A stretch of 64,000 bases of DNA from Microbispora sp. ZYX-F-249 (GCF_039649665.1 NZ_JBDJAW010000033.1:25278-89277); one strand, 5' to 3'. Shown: positions 27,456-35,666, counted from the first letter of the stretch. Translations and numbers: made by a program. The notes: generated by a model not told the origin, from the letters alone.

Positions 27456-28447
27456 GCCGGGCGCACCCCCAGTCCGGGCTCACCGCTCAGCCGCAGCACG
27501 CCGTCGTGCCCGCCGATACCGGTCCACGGGTCCTCGGCGAGCAGCAGGTGCCCGTCCAGATCGACCCAGCGGGCCGAGTGCGCCAGGTGTACGGCGGGCG
27601 CGATGCCCAGGCTGCTGGCCACCTGGCAGCCGAGCATGACCTGAAGACTGTGGTCGCGGGCGAACCCGACGATCCGCCGCGCGGCCGTCAGGCCACCGCA
27701 TTCGGCGAGCTTGACGTTGACGCCGTGCACGGCGCCCGGCAGGTTGCGCACGTCTTCCAACGTCCGCGCGTCCTCGTCGGCGATCACGGGGATAGCCGAA
27801 CGCGCCGCCACCCAGGCCAGGGCGTCCGGGGCTCCGGGGGCGACCGGCTGCTCGACGGCCTCGATCCCCAGCGGCGCGACCCGATCGAGGATCCGCACCG
27901 CCTCGTCCGCCGTCCACGCCCCGTTGGGGTCCAGGAGCAGCCGGGCTCCCGGCGCGGCACGGCGGATCTCGCGGACACGCGCGACGTCGTCCCCGCCGCC
28001 CAGCTTGATTTTGATCAGCCGGAAGCCGCGGTCGAGAACCGGAACGGAGTCCTGGCCGATGCCCACGGTGAAGGCGGTCGCGGTGTCGGACCACCCATGA
28101 CCGAAGAGCGCGTGAACCGGCAGGCCGCGCCGCTTCCCGACCAGGTCGTGCAGGGCCGCGTCCACCGCGGCGAGCACACCGGGGGCTTCGGCCACAGGGC
28201 CGGGCACGGCCGCCAGCGCCGCCTCGGGGCCGGGCAGCTCCTCCAGCGCCGGACGCAGCCGCCGGAGCAGGCTCGTGATCCGCTCGACGTCGAGCCGGTG
28301 GTAGACGCTGGTCACCGCCTCCCCGTGGCCGCGCAGCCCTTCGTGGGCCACGGTGAGCTGGACGGCGTCCCGGCCGGCCATCACCGAGCGGGAGATCCGC
28401 AGCGGTTCGCGCAGTGCCAGCGGCGTCACGGTCCAGGTAAGTTTCAC
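27452..28447 (-). CDS. Enolase-superfamily dipeptide-epimerase-like enzyme
   Basis: 331 residues, muconate-lactonizing-enzyme subgroup. The KxK motif is K146-I-K148 in LIKIKLGG. Metal ligands are D173 (LLLDPNG), E199 (EAVEQP) and D224 (IADEDA); the second-face base is K246 (NVKLAE). All residues needed for racemisation or epimerisation at an alpha-carbon are present. The nearest known functions are Ala-Glu and other dipeptide epimerases. Paired with an ATP-grasp ligase in the same operon, it could invert one residue of a freshly made dipeptide or pseudo-dipeptide. The GTG start lies within the PLP gene's terminal TGA (GTGA). Substrate unproven; N-succinylamino-acid racemase or o-succinylbenzoate synthase activity are less likely alternatives. 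Confidence 0.82.
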   Translation of the reverse strand: MKLTWTVTPLALREPLRISRSVMAGRDAVQLTVAHEGLRGHGEAVTSVYHRLDVERITSLLRRLRPALEELPGPEAALAAVPGPVAEAPGVLAAVDAALHDLVGKRRGLPVHALFGHGWSDTATAFTVGIGQDSVPVLDRGFRLIKIKLGGGDDVARVREIRRAAPGARLLLDPNGAWTADEAVRILDRVAPLGIEAVEQPVAPGAPDALAWVAARSAIPVIADEDARTLEDVRNLPGAVHGVNVKLAECGGLTAARRIVGFARDHSLQVMLGCQVASSLGIAPAVHLAHSARWVDLDGHLLLAEDPWTGIGGHDGVLRLSGEPGLGVRPA

Positions 28448-29486
28448 GCCGGGACCTCCGCGAGCAGGGGGTCGGCCAGCGTTCGGCAGCGGGCCCAGCC
28501 GGACACCTCGACGGCGCCGGGATGCGCGATCTCCACGGGCCCGTCCTCGGGCCGCCCCAGCAGACCGCGGGCCCGGCAGTACTCGTCGTCGAAGATCGAT
28601 CCGAGGTAACGGTCCGGCCCGTCCGGGAAGATCGCGACCACCACGGCCCCGGGCTCCCGGCGCGCCGTCCACGCGGCGACCCGGGCGACCGCGCCGGTGC
28701 TCCACCCTCCGGTCACTACGACCCTCGTGCCAGCCTGCGGCAGGCGTCGACGGCCTCGACCGGGCCCAGCCAGTGCACCTCGTCGAACAGGTCGTAGTCC
28801 ACGTTGCGCGGGTGGATGCTGCTGCCCAGCCCGCGCATGAGCCTGGGACGCGCCGGCTGGCCGAATACGGCCGAGCCCACCGTGTCCACCCCGATCAGAC
28901 GCAGGCCCGGCCAGTAACGGCGCAGGCCGCGGAACACCCCGGCGCTGTGACCGCCGGTGCCCACGCTGCACACCAGCGCGTCGGCGTGGGTCAGCCGCTC
29001 GGCCAGCTCCCGTGCCAGCGAGGCGTACCCGGCAGGGTTGTCGGGGTTGTTGTACTGGTCGGGCCAGTACGCGCCCGGAAGCCGCTCCAGCAGATCGCGC
29101 AGCCGGTTCAGCCGGGCCTGCTGCCAACCACCTCGCGGGTGCGGGCGGTCCACGACTTCCAGACGCACGCCGTACGCGCGCAACAGGGTGCGCATCACCG
29201 GTTCGAGCTCGGCGTCGACCACCAGAATCACCGGATGCCCGAGGCACTGGCCGGCGAAAGCCAACCCGATCCCGAGCGTCCCGCTGGTGGACTCCACGAC
29301 GGGGGCGCCGGGTCGGAGTTCGCCGCGGGCGCGGGCGGCGGTGAGCATGGAGACGGCGGCGCGGGCCTTCATCCCGCCGACACCGAAGCCTTCCAGCTTC
29401 GCCCAGAATCCGCCGTGCGGGTGGGGAAGCGGGACGGTGATCCGGGCCAGGGGCGTACGTCCGACCAGGGACAGCAGCTCGTTCAT
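28444..29486 (-). pseudogene. SbnA-like PLP-dependent synthase, frameshifted near 28720
   Basis: A cysteine-synthase-family PLP enzyme. The first frame gives 256 residues with the Schiff-base Lys40 ([12 protein letters not shown]), the substrate loop [24 protein letters not shown] and GTGGHSAG, and stops at 28716 after [13 protein letters not shown]. The continuation is in the -1 frame, as [20 protein letters not shown] then VVAIFPDGPDRYLGSIFDDEYC and about 45 more residues, ending at 28444 where the epimerase start overlaps. One missing base near 28722-28728 explains it. SbnA homologues join O-phosphoserine and glutamate on the way to 2,3-diaminopropionate. No long homopolymer marks an obvious sequencing error. 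It is either recent inactivation, an assembly error or recoding; the coupled downstream overlap argues that the full-length form was recent. Confidence 0.78.
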
Positions 29487-30268
29487 GCCCGCTCCCGATA
29501 GCGGAACAGGACGGTGTCGCCGCCGTCGAGCCAGAAGAAGGGGTACGGCTCCGCCGACACCGCCGTCACCCCCCAGCCCAGGAAGTGCGGCAGGATCGCG
29601 CTGCCCGTCTGAGCGAACATCACCAGCGGCTTGCGGTGTGCGCGGGCGTGCTCCAGCAGGGTCTCGAAGCTCCCGTTGCCGAGGGTCATCCCCGAGGCGA
29701 GCACGGCGTCGCAGGCGGCGAGTGCACGGGCCGCATCGGCGGTCACCGGCTCACCCCACTCGGTGGAGCCGCCCTTCAGATCGCACGGTACGTAGCGGAC
29801 GCCCCGTTCCCGTAAGCGATGCAGTACCGAGTTGACCACGCCCACCACGAGGACCCGATCCGTCCCGGCGGGCAGTAGGTCCACCACGGCCGCCGCCCGG
29901 GCCAGGGACTTCTCCAGCGACGTTCCCGCCGCCACGGTGACCCGCTCCCCCCAGTGAGGGCGGGCCGACATCAGGTAGGCGTCGAGCGTGGCCACCCGGA
30001 CCGCCGGCACCGGGTGGAGCAGCAGGTCGGCGACGGCGACGCCGGCGCACTCCTCGACGATCTCGTCCGCGACGTCGCCGGGCTCGACCGCGCAGGAGCC
30101 GACGGCCCGGCCGACCCGCAGGCTGACCACATGGTTGCGATAGCCACGCCTGCGGGAATCGTGCCGTGCGCCCTGCCGGGTGGTGAAGGCGGTGGTGACC
30201 CGCTCCCGCACGGGATCGGGACCCAGTTCGCCGGCGAGTGCCCGTTTGATGATCGATGTCAGGTTCAT
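29483..30268 (-). CDS. DUF364 (DUF4213-type) putative heavy-metal-chelation domain protein
   Basis: 261 residues. The N-terminal part (about 1-110) resembles DUF4213. The C-terminal part is a Rossmann-like DUF364 domain with [24 protein letters not shown] and [20 protein letters not shown], the family core. DUF364 proteins have been linked to heavy-metal chelation in domain databases, but I know of no proven biochemical activity. It sits between the ATP-grasp and PLP genes with 4-bp overlaps on both sides, which implies a direct part in making or handling the operon's product. Confidence 0.78.
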   Translation of the reverse strand: MNLTSIIKRALAGELGPDPVRERVTTAFTTRQGARHDSRRRGYRNHVVSLRVGRAVGSCAVEPGDVADEIVEECAGVAVADLLLHPVPAVRVATLDAYLMSARPHWGERVTVAAGTSLEKSLARAAAVVDLLPAGTDRVLVVGVVNSVLHRLRERGVRYVPCDLKGGSTEWGEPVTADAARALAACDAVLASGMTLGNGSFETLLEHARAHRKPLVMFAQTGSAILPHFLGWGVTAVSAEPYPFFWLDGGDTVLFRYRERA

Positions 30269-31518
30269 CGCTCGTACTCGACCTTCAGAGCCGAGACCAG
30301 CTCCTGCGCCCGCGCTCCGGCGCCGCTGCCGAGGGTGTCGGTCACCATGACGTGACCGAGGTACTGGTTGTTGCTCGTGGGCTCACCCGTCCGGTGCCCG
30401 GCCGGCTTGACGGACCAGTCGACGACGTCCGCGGCGGCGGCGAGCACGCCGGTGCCGTGGACGGCGGTGATCCGGCCGGCGTGTCCGGGCAGCAGGAAGG
30501 CGATGGCGGCGCTGCGCACCCCCGTGTCGGCGAAAGTCAGGTCGGGTTGCTGGCCGGCGGCCAGGCGGGCGTGAACCATCGGCAGGTCGACGCCCGTGAC
30601 CCGGCGGACCAGCTCGGTGATCTGGTTGCCGGCGGGGCGCGGGTTGACCTCGATCAGCGCCGGGCCGTCCGGGGTGAGCCGCAGCTCCGTATGGGCCACG
30701 CCCCGGTCCAGGCCCAGCGCCCGCACCGCTGACACCGCGGCCTCCTTCGCCTTCCTTGCCAGGTCGGCGTCCAGGACGGCGGGGAACATGTGGCCGCTCT
30801 CGACGAACCACGGCTCCCCCGTCAGGCTCTTGCCGGTCACCCCCACCACATGGACGTCACCGTCAACGCTGACCGTCTCGACACTGACCTCCGGCCCGGC
30901 GAGCAGCTCCTCCAGCAGCACGACCGGCACCCGGCGCTGACCTCGCGCGTTCACGGGAAACTCCTCAAGAGCGAGGAAGGCCGTGCGCAGCTCGGCCTGG
31001 TCGCGCACTTTCCGCACGTACATGCCGGCGCACAGGTCGACCGGCTTGACCACCAGTGGGTAACCGACACCGTTCGCGGCCTCCGCGGCCTGTTCCCAGG
31101 AGGAGGCCGGCGCGTACCGCGGGCCCGGCACCCCCGCGTCCCCGAGGGCGGCGCGGGCGAGGTCCTTGCGGCAGGCCCGCCGTACGGCGTCCGGTGAGGG
31201 ACCGGGCAGGCCCAGGTGTGCCGCGACCTCCGCCACGGCCGGCAGGTAGTAGTCGCATGAGGACAGGACCCCGTCGAAGCCGAGCGCGTCGTGTAATCGC
31301 TCCACGTGGGACAGGAGTGCGGGGAGGTCGTTGGTCTCCGTGGTCAGCACGTTGTCGGCGGCCAGTAGCGGATGCGATCGGGCGCTGGGCGCGGCACGCA
31401 GGTAGTGGTGCAGGTCACGGGTGAGGAACGTGAACCTGTGCCCCGCGTCGCGGATGGCGCGGGGCAGCAGTGTGCTCATCGCCCCGACCCAGCTCTCGAT
31501 CACCAACAGATGAGCCAT
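30265..31518 (-). CDS. ATP-grasp carboxylate-amine ligase
   Basis: A 417-residue ATP-grasp enzyme and the first gene of the operon. Preceding AAGGAGA is a strong ribosome-binding site. Domain order: N-terminal Rossmann-like part; ATP-grasp with VGYPLVVKPVDLCAGMYVRKV (nucleotide-binding Lys and glycine region), PVVLLEELLAGPEVSVETV, and metal-binding ALIEVNPRPAGNQIT; then a C-terminal lid. This class joins a carboxylate to an amine through an acyl phosphate, as in L-amino-acid ligases and argininosuccinate-lyase-fused ligases of siderophore pathways. Here it would build an amide without NRPS. Substrates unknown. A Zur/Fur-like box overlaps its promoter. Confidence 0.88.
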   Translation of the reverse strand: MAHLLVIESWVGAMSTLLPRAIRDAGHRFTFLTRDLHHYLRAAPSARSHPLLAADNVLTTETNDLPALLSHVERLHDALGFDGVLSSCDYYLPAVAEVAAHLGLPGPSPDAVRRACRKDLARAALGDAGVPGPRYAPASSWEQAAEAANGVGYPLVVKPVDLCAGMYVRKVRDQAELRTAFLALEEFPVNARGQRRVPVVLLEELLAGPEVSVETVSVDGDVHVVGVTGKSLTGEPWFVESGHMFPAVLDADLARKAKEAAVSAVRALGLDRGVAHTELRLTPDGPALIEVNPRPAGNQITELVRRVTGVDLPMVHARLAAGQQPDLTFADTGVRSAAIAFLLPGHAGRITAVHGTGVLAAAADVVDWSVKPAGHRTGEPTSNNQYLGHVMVTDTLGSGAGARAQELVSALKVEYER

Positions 31519-31535
31519 ATCGTCTCCTTGAGTTT

Positions 31536-31550
31536 TGATAATGATTATCG
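31536..31550 (-). promoter_or_regulatory. Zur/Fur-type box upstream of the metallophore-like operon
   Basis: TGATAATGATTATCG is a 7-1-7 inverted repeat with one mismatch, in a run of AT-rich DNA unlike the GC-rich surroundings. The form matches actinobacterial Zur boxes (TGAAAATGATTTTCA-like) and the classic Fur box equally well, but not the DtxR/IdeR box that usually controls iron genes in this phylum, so zinc regulation is favoured. It is centred 25 bp before the ATP-grasp start and covers GATAAT, a likely -10 on the minus strand. Confidence 0.75.
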
Positions 31551-31559
31551 TTTTCTATC

Positions 31560-31846
31560 TCGGGACGCAACAGGAGAGGGGAAGATCGCCTCACAGACGG
31601 CGATGGCGGGAACGGGCGCGGCGAACGCGGCCGCCGGATCGGCCGCCGGCCCGGCCTTCTCCATCGCGGGTTCGCCAGGACCGACCGGATCAGGTCGTCG
31701 CCGGCGACCAGCCAGCCCTGGTGCCCGCCAGGGGGGGAATCGGCTGATAGGGCCGTGCTGGCGGGCCTGGATCCGCTCCTTCGTGGGTCGAAGGGACAGC
31801 CGGGCTGACGCGCCGGCACCGTCGTGACGGTGTGAAGGCTGTTCAT
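31560..31846 (-). pseudogene. Decayed 5' fragment of a cytochrome P450 gene
   Basis: The minus strand from 31846 reads MNSLHTVTTVPARQPGCPFDP, the usual P450 N-terminal 'CPFDP'. A neighbouring frame continues TKERIQARQHGPISRFPPW, and the first frame returns with GWLVAGDDLIRSVLANPRW, the 'WLVTRYDDVRAVLADPR' segment. A third stretch continues KAGPAADPAAAFAAPVPA. At least two frameshifts and the missing remaining ~330 residues, including the haem Cys region, show a dead remnant. It ends against the metal box, so loss of the gene may have accompanied insertion of the operon. Confidence 0.65.
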
Positions 31847-31878
31847 CCCCGCACTTCCCCAAGAGGAGGGCCCGTCAC

Positions 31879-31919
31879 TGGCCGATCGGTCAGATCCTGT
31901 CCGATCGGTCAGCTAAGGT
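31879..31919 (+). promoter_or_regulatory. Twin TetR operators and leaderless promoter
   Basis: Near-palindromes TGGCCGATCGGTCA (31879-31892) and TGTCCGATCGGTCA (31898-31911) are 19 bp apart centre to centre. TAAGGT (31914-31919) is a good -10 element seven bases before the ATG at 31927, so the transcript should start at or next to the start codon. The regulator probably represses itself and the MMPL pump. Confidence 0.65.
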
Positions 31920-31926
31920 GTCTCCC

Positions 31927-32475
31927 ATGGCGCGTTCCGTAACCACCCTGCGCGCGGACATCCTCGACTCGGCGGTACGGCTGTTCGCCGCCCACGGTTT
32001 CCGCGGCACCTCCCTGCAGGAGATCGCCACGGACGCCGGCTGCTCCAAGGCGTCCTTGCTCTACCACTTCACGAACAAGGACGCGATCCTGACCGAGCTG
32101 CTGGCGCCCGTCGGGTCGCAGGTCGCCGAACTCGAGGCGCGGCTCGCCGGGCTGGACGGCGAGGCGGCCGCCCGTGCCGCAGTCGCCGCGCTCGTCGACC
32201 TGTCCCTGCGCTTCCGGCTGCAGGTGAAGATCCTCCTGCAGGACGTCGACGCGCTGATCAACCGGCCGGAGCTGCCGGACGTGGACGGCTTCATCGAACG
32301 GCTGACAGACGCCCTGTCCGGCCGTTCGGCCGCTCCCCAGGCCCGGGTCTGGGCCTGGATGGCGATGCTGGGGATCATCCTGACCAGCGCCGGCGAGCTC
32401 ACGGTCCCGGAGGAGACGCTGCGCGCGGAACTGACCCGCGGGGCGCTGCGGACGCTCGGTCTGCAGGCCGACTGA
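31927..32475 (+). CDS. TetR-family regulator of the MMPL transporter
   Basis: 182 residues. The TetR DNA-binding domain is at the N-terminus (LFAAHGFRGTSLQEIATDAGCSKASLLYHFTNKDAILTELL, about 16-57). The remainder is a helical ligand-binding domain. An upstream GTG at 31918 is in frame, but the ATG fits the -10 spacing and the family start. Twin palindromes upstream support autoregulation. The MMPL gene follows after 23 bp on the same transcript. Confidence 0.88.
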   Translation: MARSVTTLRADILDSAVRLFAAHGFRGTSLQEIATDAGCSKASLLYHFTNKDAILTELLAPVGSQVAELEARLAGLDGEAAARAAVAALVDLSLRFRLQVKILLQDVDALINRPELPDVDGFIERLTDALSGRSAAPQARVWAWMAMLGIILTSAGELTVPEETLRAELTRGALRTLGLQAD

Positions 32476-32498
32476 CCTTCAGAAGAAAGAGACCTGTT

Positions 32499-34661
32499 TT
32501 GGCAACCCTGCTGTACCGGCTGGGCCGGTTCTCCTTCCGCAGACGCGGGCGCGTGGCCGCCGTGTGGCTGCTGCTGCTCGTGGTCCTGGGCCTGGCCGCG
32601 GCCGCCTTCCACGGCCCGACCGGCGACAAGTTCGCCATGCCGGGCACCGAGTCCCAGCGGGCGCTGGACGCCCTGGCCAAGGAGTTCCCGCAGGCCAGCG
32701 GGGCCACCGGCACCATCGTCGTGGCCGCCCCGCAGGGCGGCAAGCTCGATCCCGCCGCGGTCGCGCCGGTGGTCGAGCAGGCCGCCGCCGTCCCCGGCGT
32801 CGTCGCCGCCCTCGACCCGTTCAAGTCCGGCGCCGTCTCCGCCGACGGCCGCCACGCCCTGATCCAGGTGCAGTTCGACCGCGAGGCGCAGGACGTGACC
32901 GACGCGCAGCGCGCGGCGTACCTGAAGGCCGGCTCCTCGGCGCAGGGGCTGCGGGTCGAGCACGGCGGCGAGATCCTCAACGGCGCACCGGAGGTCGGCG
33001 GGTCGGAAGGGATCGGCGTCGTGATCGCCGCGGTGGTCCTGATCGTCACCTTCGGCTCGCTGGTGGCCGCCGGCATGACCCTGCTGAACGCGCTGATCGG
33101 CGTGGGGGCCGGCATGGGCGGCCTGTTCGCGCTCAGCGGCGTCGTCGAGCTGACCTCCGTCACGCCGGTGCTGGCGCTGATGCTGGGCCTGGCCGTCGGC
33201 ATCGACTACTCGCTGTTCATCACCTCCCGCTACCGCCAGTTCCTGGCCGAGGGCGTGACGCCGGAGGAGGCCGCGGGCCGGGCGGTCGGCACCGCCGGAT
33301 CTGCGGTCGTGTTCGCCGGGGCCACCGTGGTCATCGCGCTCGCCGGCCTGTCGGTGGTCGGCATCCCGTTCCTGAGCGTGATGGGCCTGGCCGCCGCCGG
33401 GACCGTGGCCGTCGCTGTCCTGGTCGCCCTCACGCTGCTGCCCGCCTTCCTGTCGTACGCCGGCGCCCGCGTGCTGCCCCGCAAGCAGCGCACCGGTCAG
33501 AGCGCGGGCGCGGGCGCGGAGGGCTTCGGCTACACGTGGGGACGGGCCGTCACCCGGCTGCGCGTGCCGATCCTGCTGGCCGGCGTGATCGGCCTCGGCG
33601 CGCTCACGCTGCCGGCCCAGGACCTGCGCCTGGCCCTGCCCGACGCCGGCACCGCCGCCCCCGGCACCCCGGCCCGCGAGGCCTACGACCTGACCAGCGA
33701 GGGCTTCGGCGAGGGCTTCAACGCCCGCCTGATCGCCGTCGTCTCCGCCGCGGACCCCGCGGCCACGACCGCCGCCGCCGGCGAGGCCGCCAAGCTGATC
33801 CAGCAGACCCCCGGCGTGCTGGCCGTGGCCCCGCCGCAGCCCAACGCCGCGGGCACCACCGCGCTGCTGACCATCATCCCCAAGGCCGGGCCCACCGACG
33901 CGGCCACCGAGGACGCCGTCCACGCCATCCGCGCCAAGGTCGCCTCCATCCGCGGCGCGGAGATCGCCGTCACCGGTGCGACGGCCGTGGGCATCGACGT
34001 CTCCGACAAGCTCGCCGACGCCATGCCGGTGTACCTGCTGCTGGTGGTCGGCCTGTCGGTGCTGCTGCTCATGCTCGTCTTCCGCTCGATCCTGGTGCCG
34101 GTCAAGGCCGCGCTGGGCTTTTTGCTCACCGTCGGCTCGACCTTCGGCATCACGGTGGCGATCTTCCAGGAGGGCCACCTGGCCGGTCTGCTGGGCGTGG
34201 ACGTGCCGGGCCCGCTGGTCAGCTTCCTGCCGATCCTGCTCATCGGCATCCTGTTCGGCCTGGCCATGGACTACGAGGTGTTCCTGGTCTCGCGGATGCG
34301 CGAGGACTACGTGCACGGCGACACGCCCCGCCAGGCAACGATCAACGGCATGGGACACAACGCACGGGTCGTCACCGCCGCGGCGCTGATCATGACGGCC
34401 GTGTTCGGCGGGTTCGTGTTCATGGAAGACCCGATCATCAAGTCGATGGGCTTCGCGCTGGCCGTCGGCGTGCTCATCGACGCCTTCGTCGTCCGCATGA
34501 CGCTCGTCCCCGCCGTGATGTCCATGCTCGGCCGCGCCGCCTGGCGGCTGCCCCGCGCCCTGGACCGGGTGCTGCCCGACCTGGACGTCGAGGGCGAACG
34601 CCTGCGTCACCACCTCACCGCCGGCGCCGGCGCGTCCCCGGAGCGGGCCGGCGTGAGGTGA
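32499..34661 (+). CDS. MMPL-family RND transporter
   Basis: 720 residues with twelve membrane helices in two halves, each preceded by an extracytoplasmic loop (about 45-165 and 370-510). The MMPL signature segments GLAVGIDYSLFITSRYRQ and LFGLAMDYEVFLVSRMRE carry the acidic-Tyr pairs used for proton coupling. Family members export lipids, polyketides or drugs. The TTG start at 32499 is preceded by GAAGAAAGAG; no ATG fits the domain start. Co-transcription with the TetR gene suggests substrate-induced efflux. Confidence 0.9.
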   Translation: MATLLYRLGRFSFRRRGRVAAVWLLLLVVLGLAAAAFHGPTGDKFAMPGTESQRALDALAKEFPQASGATGTIVVAAPQGGKLDPAAVAPVVEQAAAVPGVVAALDPFKSGAVSADGRHALIQVQFDREAQDVTDAQRAAYLKAGSSAQGLRVEHGGEILNGAPEVGGSEGIGVVIAAVVLIVTFGSLVAAGMTLLNALIGVGAGMGGLFALSGVVELTSVTPVLALMLGLAVGIDYSLFITSRYRQFLAEGVTPEEAAGRAVGTAGSAVVFAGATVVIALAGLSVVGIPFLSVMGLAAAGTVAVAVLVALTLLPAFLSYAGARVLPRKQRTGQSAGAGAEGFGYTWGRAVTRLRVPILLAGVIGLGALTLPAQDLRLALPDAGTAAPGTPAREAYDLTSEGFGEGFNARLIAVVSAADPAATTAAAGEAAKLIQQTPGVLAVAPPQPNAAGTTALLTIIPKAGPTDAATEDAVHAIRAKVASIRGAEIAVTGATAVGIDVSDKLADAMPVYLLLVVGLSVLLLMLVFRSILVPVKAALGFLLTVGSTFGITVAIFQEGHLAGLLGVDVPGPLVSFLPILLIGILFGLAMDYEVFLVSRMREDYVHGDTPRQATINGMGHNARVVTAAALIMTAVFGGFVFMEDPIIKSMGFALAVGVLIDAFVVRMTLVPAVMSMLGRAAWRLPRALDRVLPDLDVEGERLRHHLTAGAGASPERAGVR

Positions 34662-34755
34662 CCGGGGCCGGAGGTCCCGTCCCGACGGGACCTTCGGCGC
34701 TCGCGCCCTCCGACGGGTGAGCGGTCTGATGGAAGGACCGGCGAAGGAGGGCCTC

Positions 34756-35616
34756 ATGATCGTGGTGGGTGTCGACGGTTCGCAGGCCGGCATGGCGGCG
34801 GCGGCCTGGGCGGCCCGGGAGGCCGGACTGCGCGGCGTCCCCCTGCGGATCGCCAACGCTATCCCCGCCTGGGCGTGCTCGACCGCGCAGCAGGGCCGGT
34901 ACACGACCGTCGCCGCGTGGATGCGCGACGGCGCCGCCGACGTGCTCGGGGCCGCCACCGGGCGGGCTCAGGCGGAGGCGCCCGGGGTGGCGGTCGACAC
35001 CGCGATCCTGGCCGGCGACCCGCGCCCGGCGCTCATCGAGGCGGCCGCGGACGCCGATCTCCTGGTGCTCGGCAACCACGGGCTCGGCGGCTTCCGCGGC
35101 CTGCTGCTCGGCTCGGTCGCGTACGGCGTGGCCGGTCGCGCCCCCTGCGACGTGGCCGTCGTGCGGGAGGTGCCCTCGGCGCCGCGCCCGGAGATCGTGG
35201 TGGGCGTCGACGGTTCGCCCGCCTGCGCGAAGGTGCTCGACTTCGCCTTCGCCGAGGCGGCGCTGCGCGGGGTGGGCCTGCGGGCGGTGCACGCCTACAG
35301 TCCGCTGGAGGCGGGCGGCGGCTTCGCGCCGCTGCCGGACGACTTCGACGACGAGAAGGTCGAGGTGCGGATGGTCAGGGAGGCTCTCGCCGGGCGGCGA
35401 GAGCACTATCCCGACGTCAAGGTCGTCGAGGAGGTCGTCCGGGGTCATCCCGTGGACGTGCTGCGGCACGCGTCGGTGGGCGCCGACCTGCTCGTCATCG
35501 GCTCCCGGGGGCAGAGTCAGTTCACCGGTCTGGTCCTCGGTTCGGTCTGCCAGGCCATGCTGCACTACGCGAGGTGCCCCATGGTCGTCGTCCGCGCGCC
35601 GGCGCCGGTCGACTGA
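34756..35616 (+). CDS. Tandem universal stress protein (UspA)
   Basis: 286 residues containing two UspA domains. Each has the ATP-binding G-2x-G-9x-G-S pattern: GNHGLGGFRGLLLGSV near 97-112 and GSRGQSQFTGLVLGSV near the C-terminus; both begin with (I/E)VVGVDGS. Two-domain Usp proteins are common in actinobacteria under hypoxia or stress control. The ATG at 34756 follows GAAGGAGGGCCTC; upstream in-frame starts lack a ribosome-binding site. An 18-bp terminator hairpin follows. Confidence 0.9.
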   Translation: MIVVGVDGSQAGMAAAAWAAREAGLRGVPLRIANAIPAWACSTAQQGRYTTVAAWMRDGAADVLGAATGRAQAEAPGVAVDTAILAGDPRPALIEAAADADLLVLGNHGLGGFRGLLLGSVAYGVAGRAPCDVAVVREVPSAPRPEIVVGVDGSPACAKVLDFAFAEAALRGVGLRAVHAYSPLEAGGGFAPLPDDFDDEKVEVRMVREALAGRREHYPDVKVVEEVVRGHPVDVLRHASVGADLLVIGSRGQSQFTGLVLGSVCQAMLHYARCPMVVVRAPAPVD

Positions 35617-35666
35617 CGCCGGGTCGACCGACTCGGCCGGTCGACTGGACTGATCGCACACGCGAA

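Larger units (their letters stand above)
31519..31926. other. Intergenic region between the metal-regulated operon and the TetR gene
   Basis: 408 bp without an intact gene. From left to right it contains the ribosome-binding site and Zur/Fur-like box of the ATP-grasp operon, a decayed P450 fragment on the minus strand, and twin TetR operators with a leaderless promoter. Small ORFs here are fragments of the decayed P450 or chance frames. Confidence 0.7.

Noticed and set aside
27452..28447. Epimerase as part of peptidoglycan peptide recycling
   Set aside because: Although a recycling locus is nearby, this gene is locked by overlaps into the metal-box operon; kept only as an alternative.
28444..29247. 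Separate 267-codon gene in the -1 frame
   Set aside because: Only its last ~90 codons are protein-like; the rest is a shadow of the PLP gene, so it was treated as the frameshifted end of that gene.
31535..31747. Small ORF starting inside the metal box
   Set aside because: Arg/Pro-rich with no ribosome-binding site; it is antisense to the decayed P450.
32061..34958. Minus-strand ORF of 965 codons across TetR, MMPL and Usp
   Set aside because: Low-complexity shadow of three well-supported genes.
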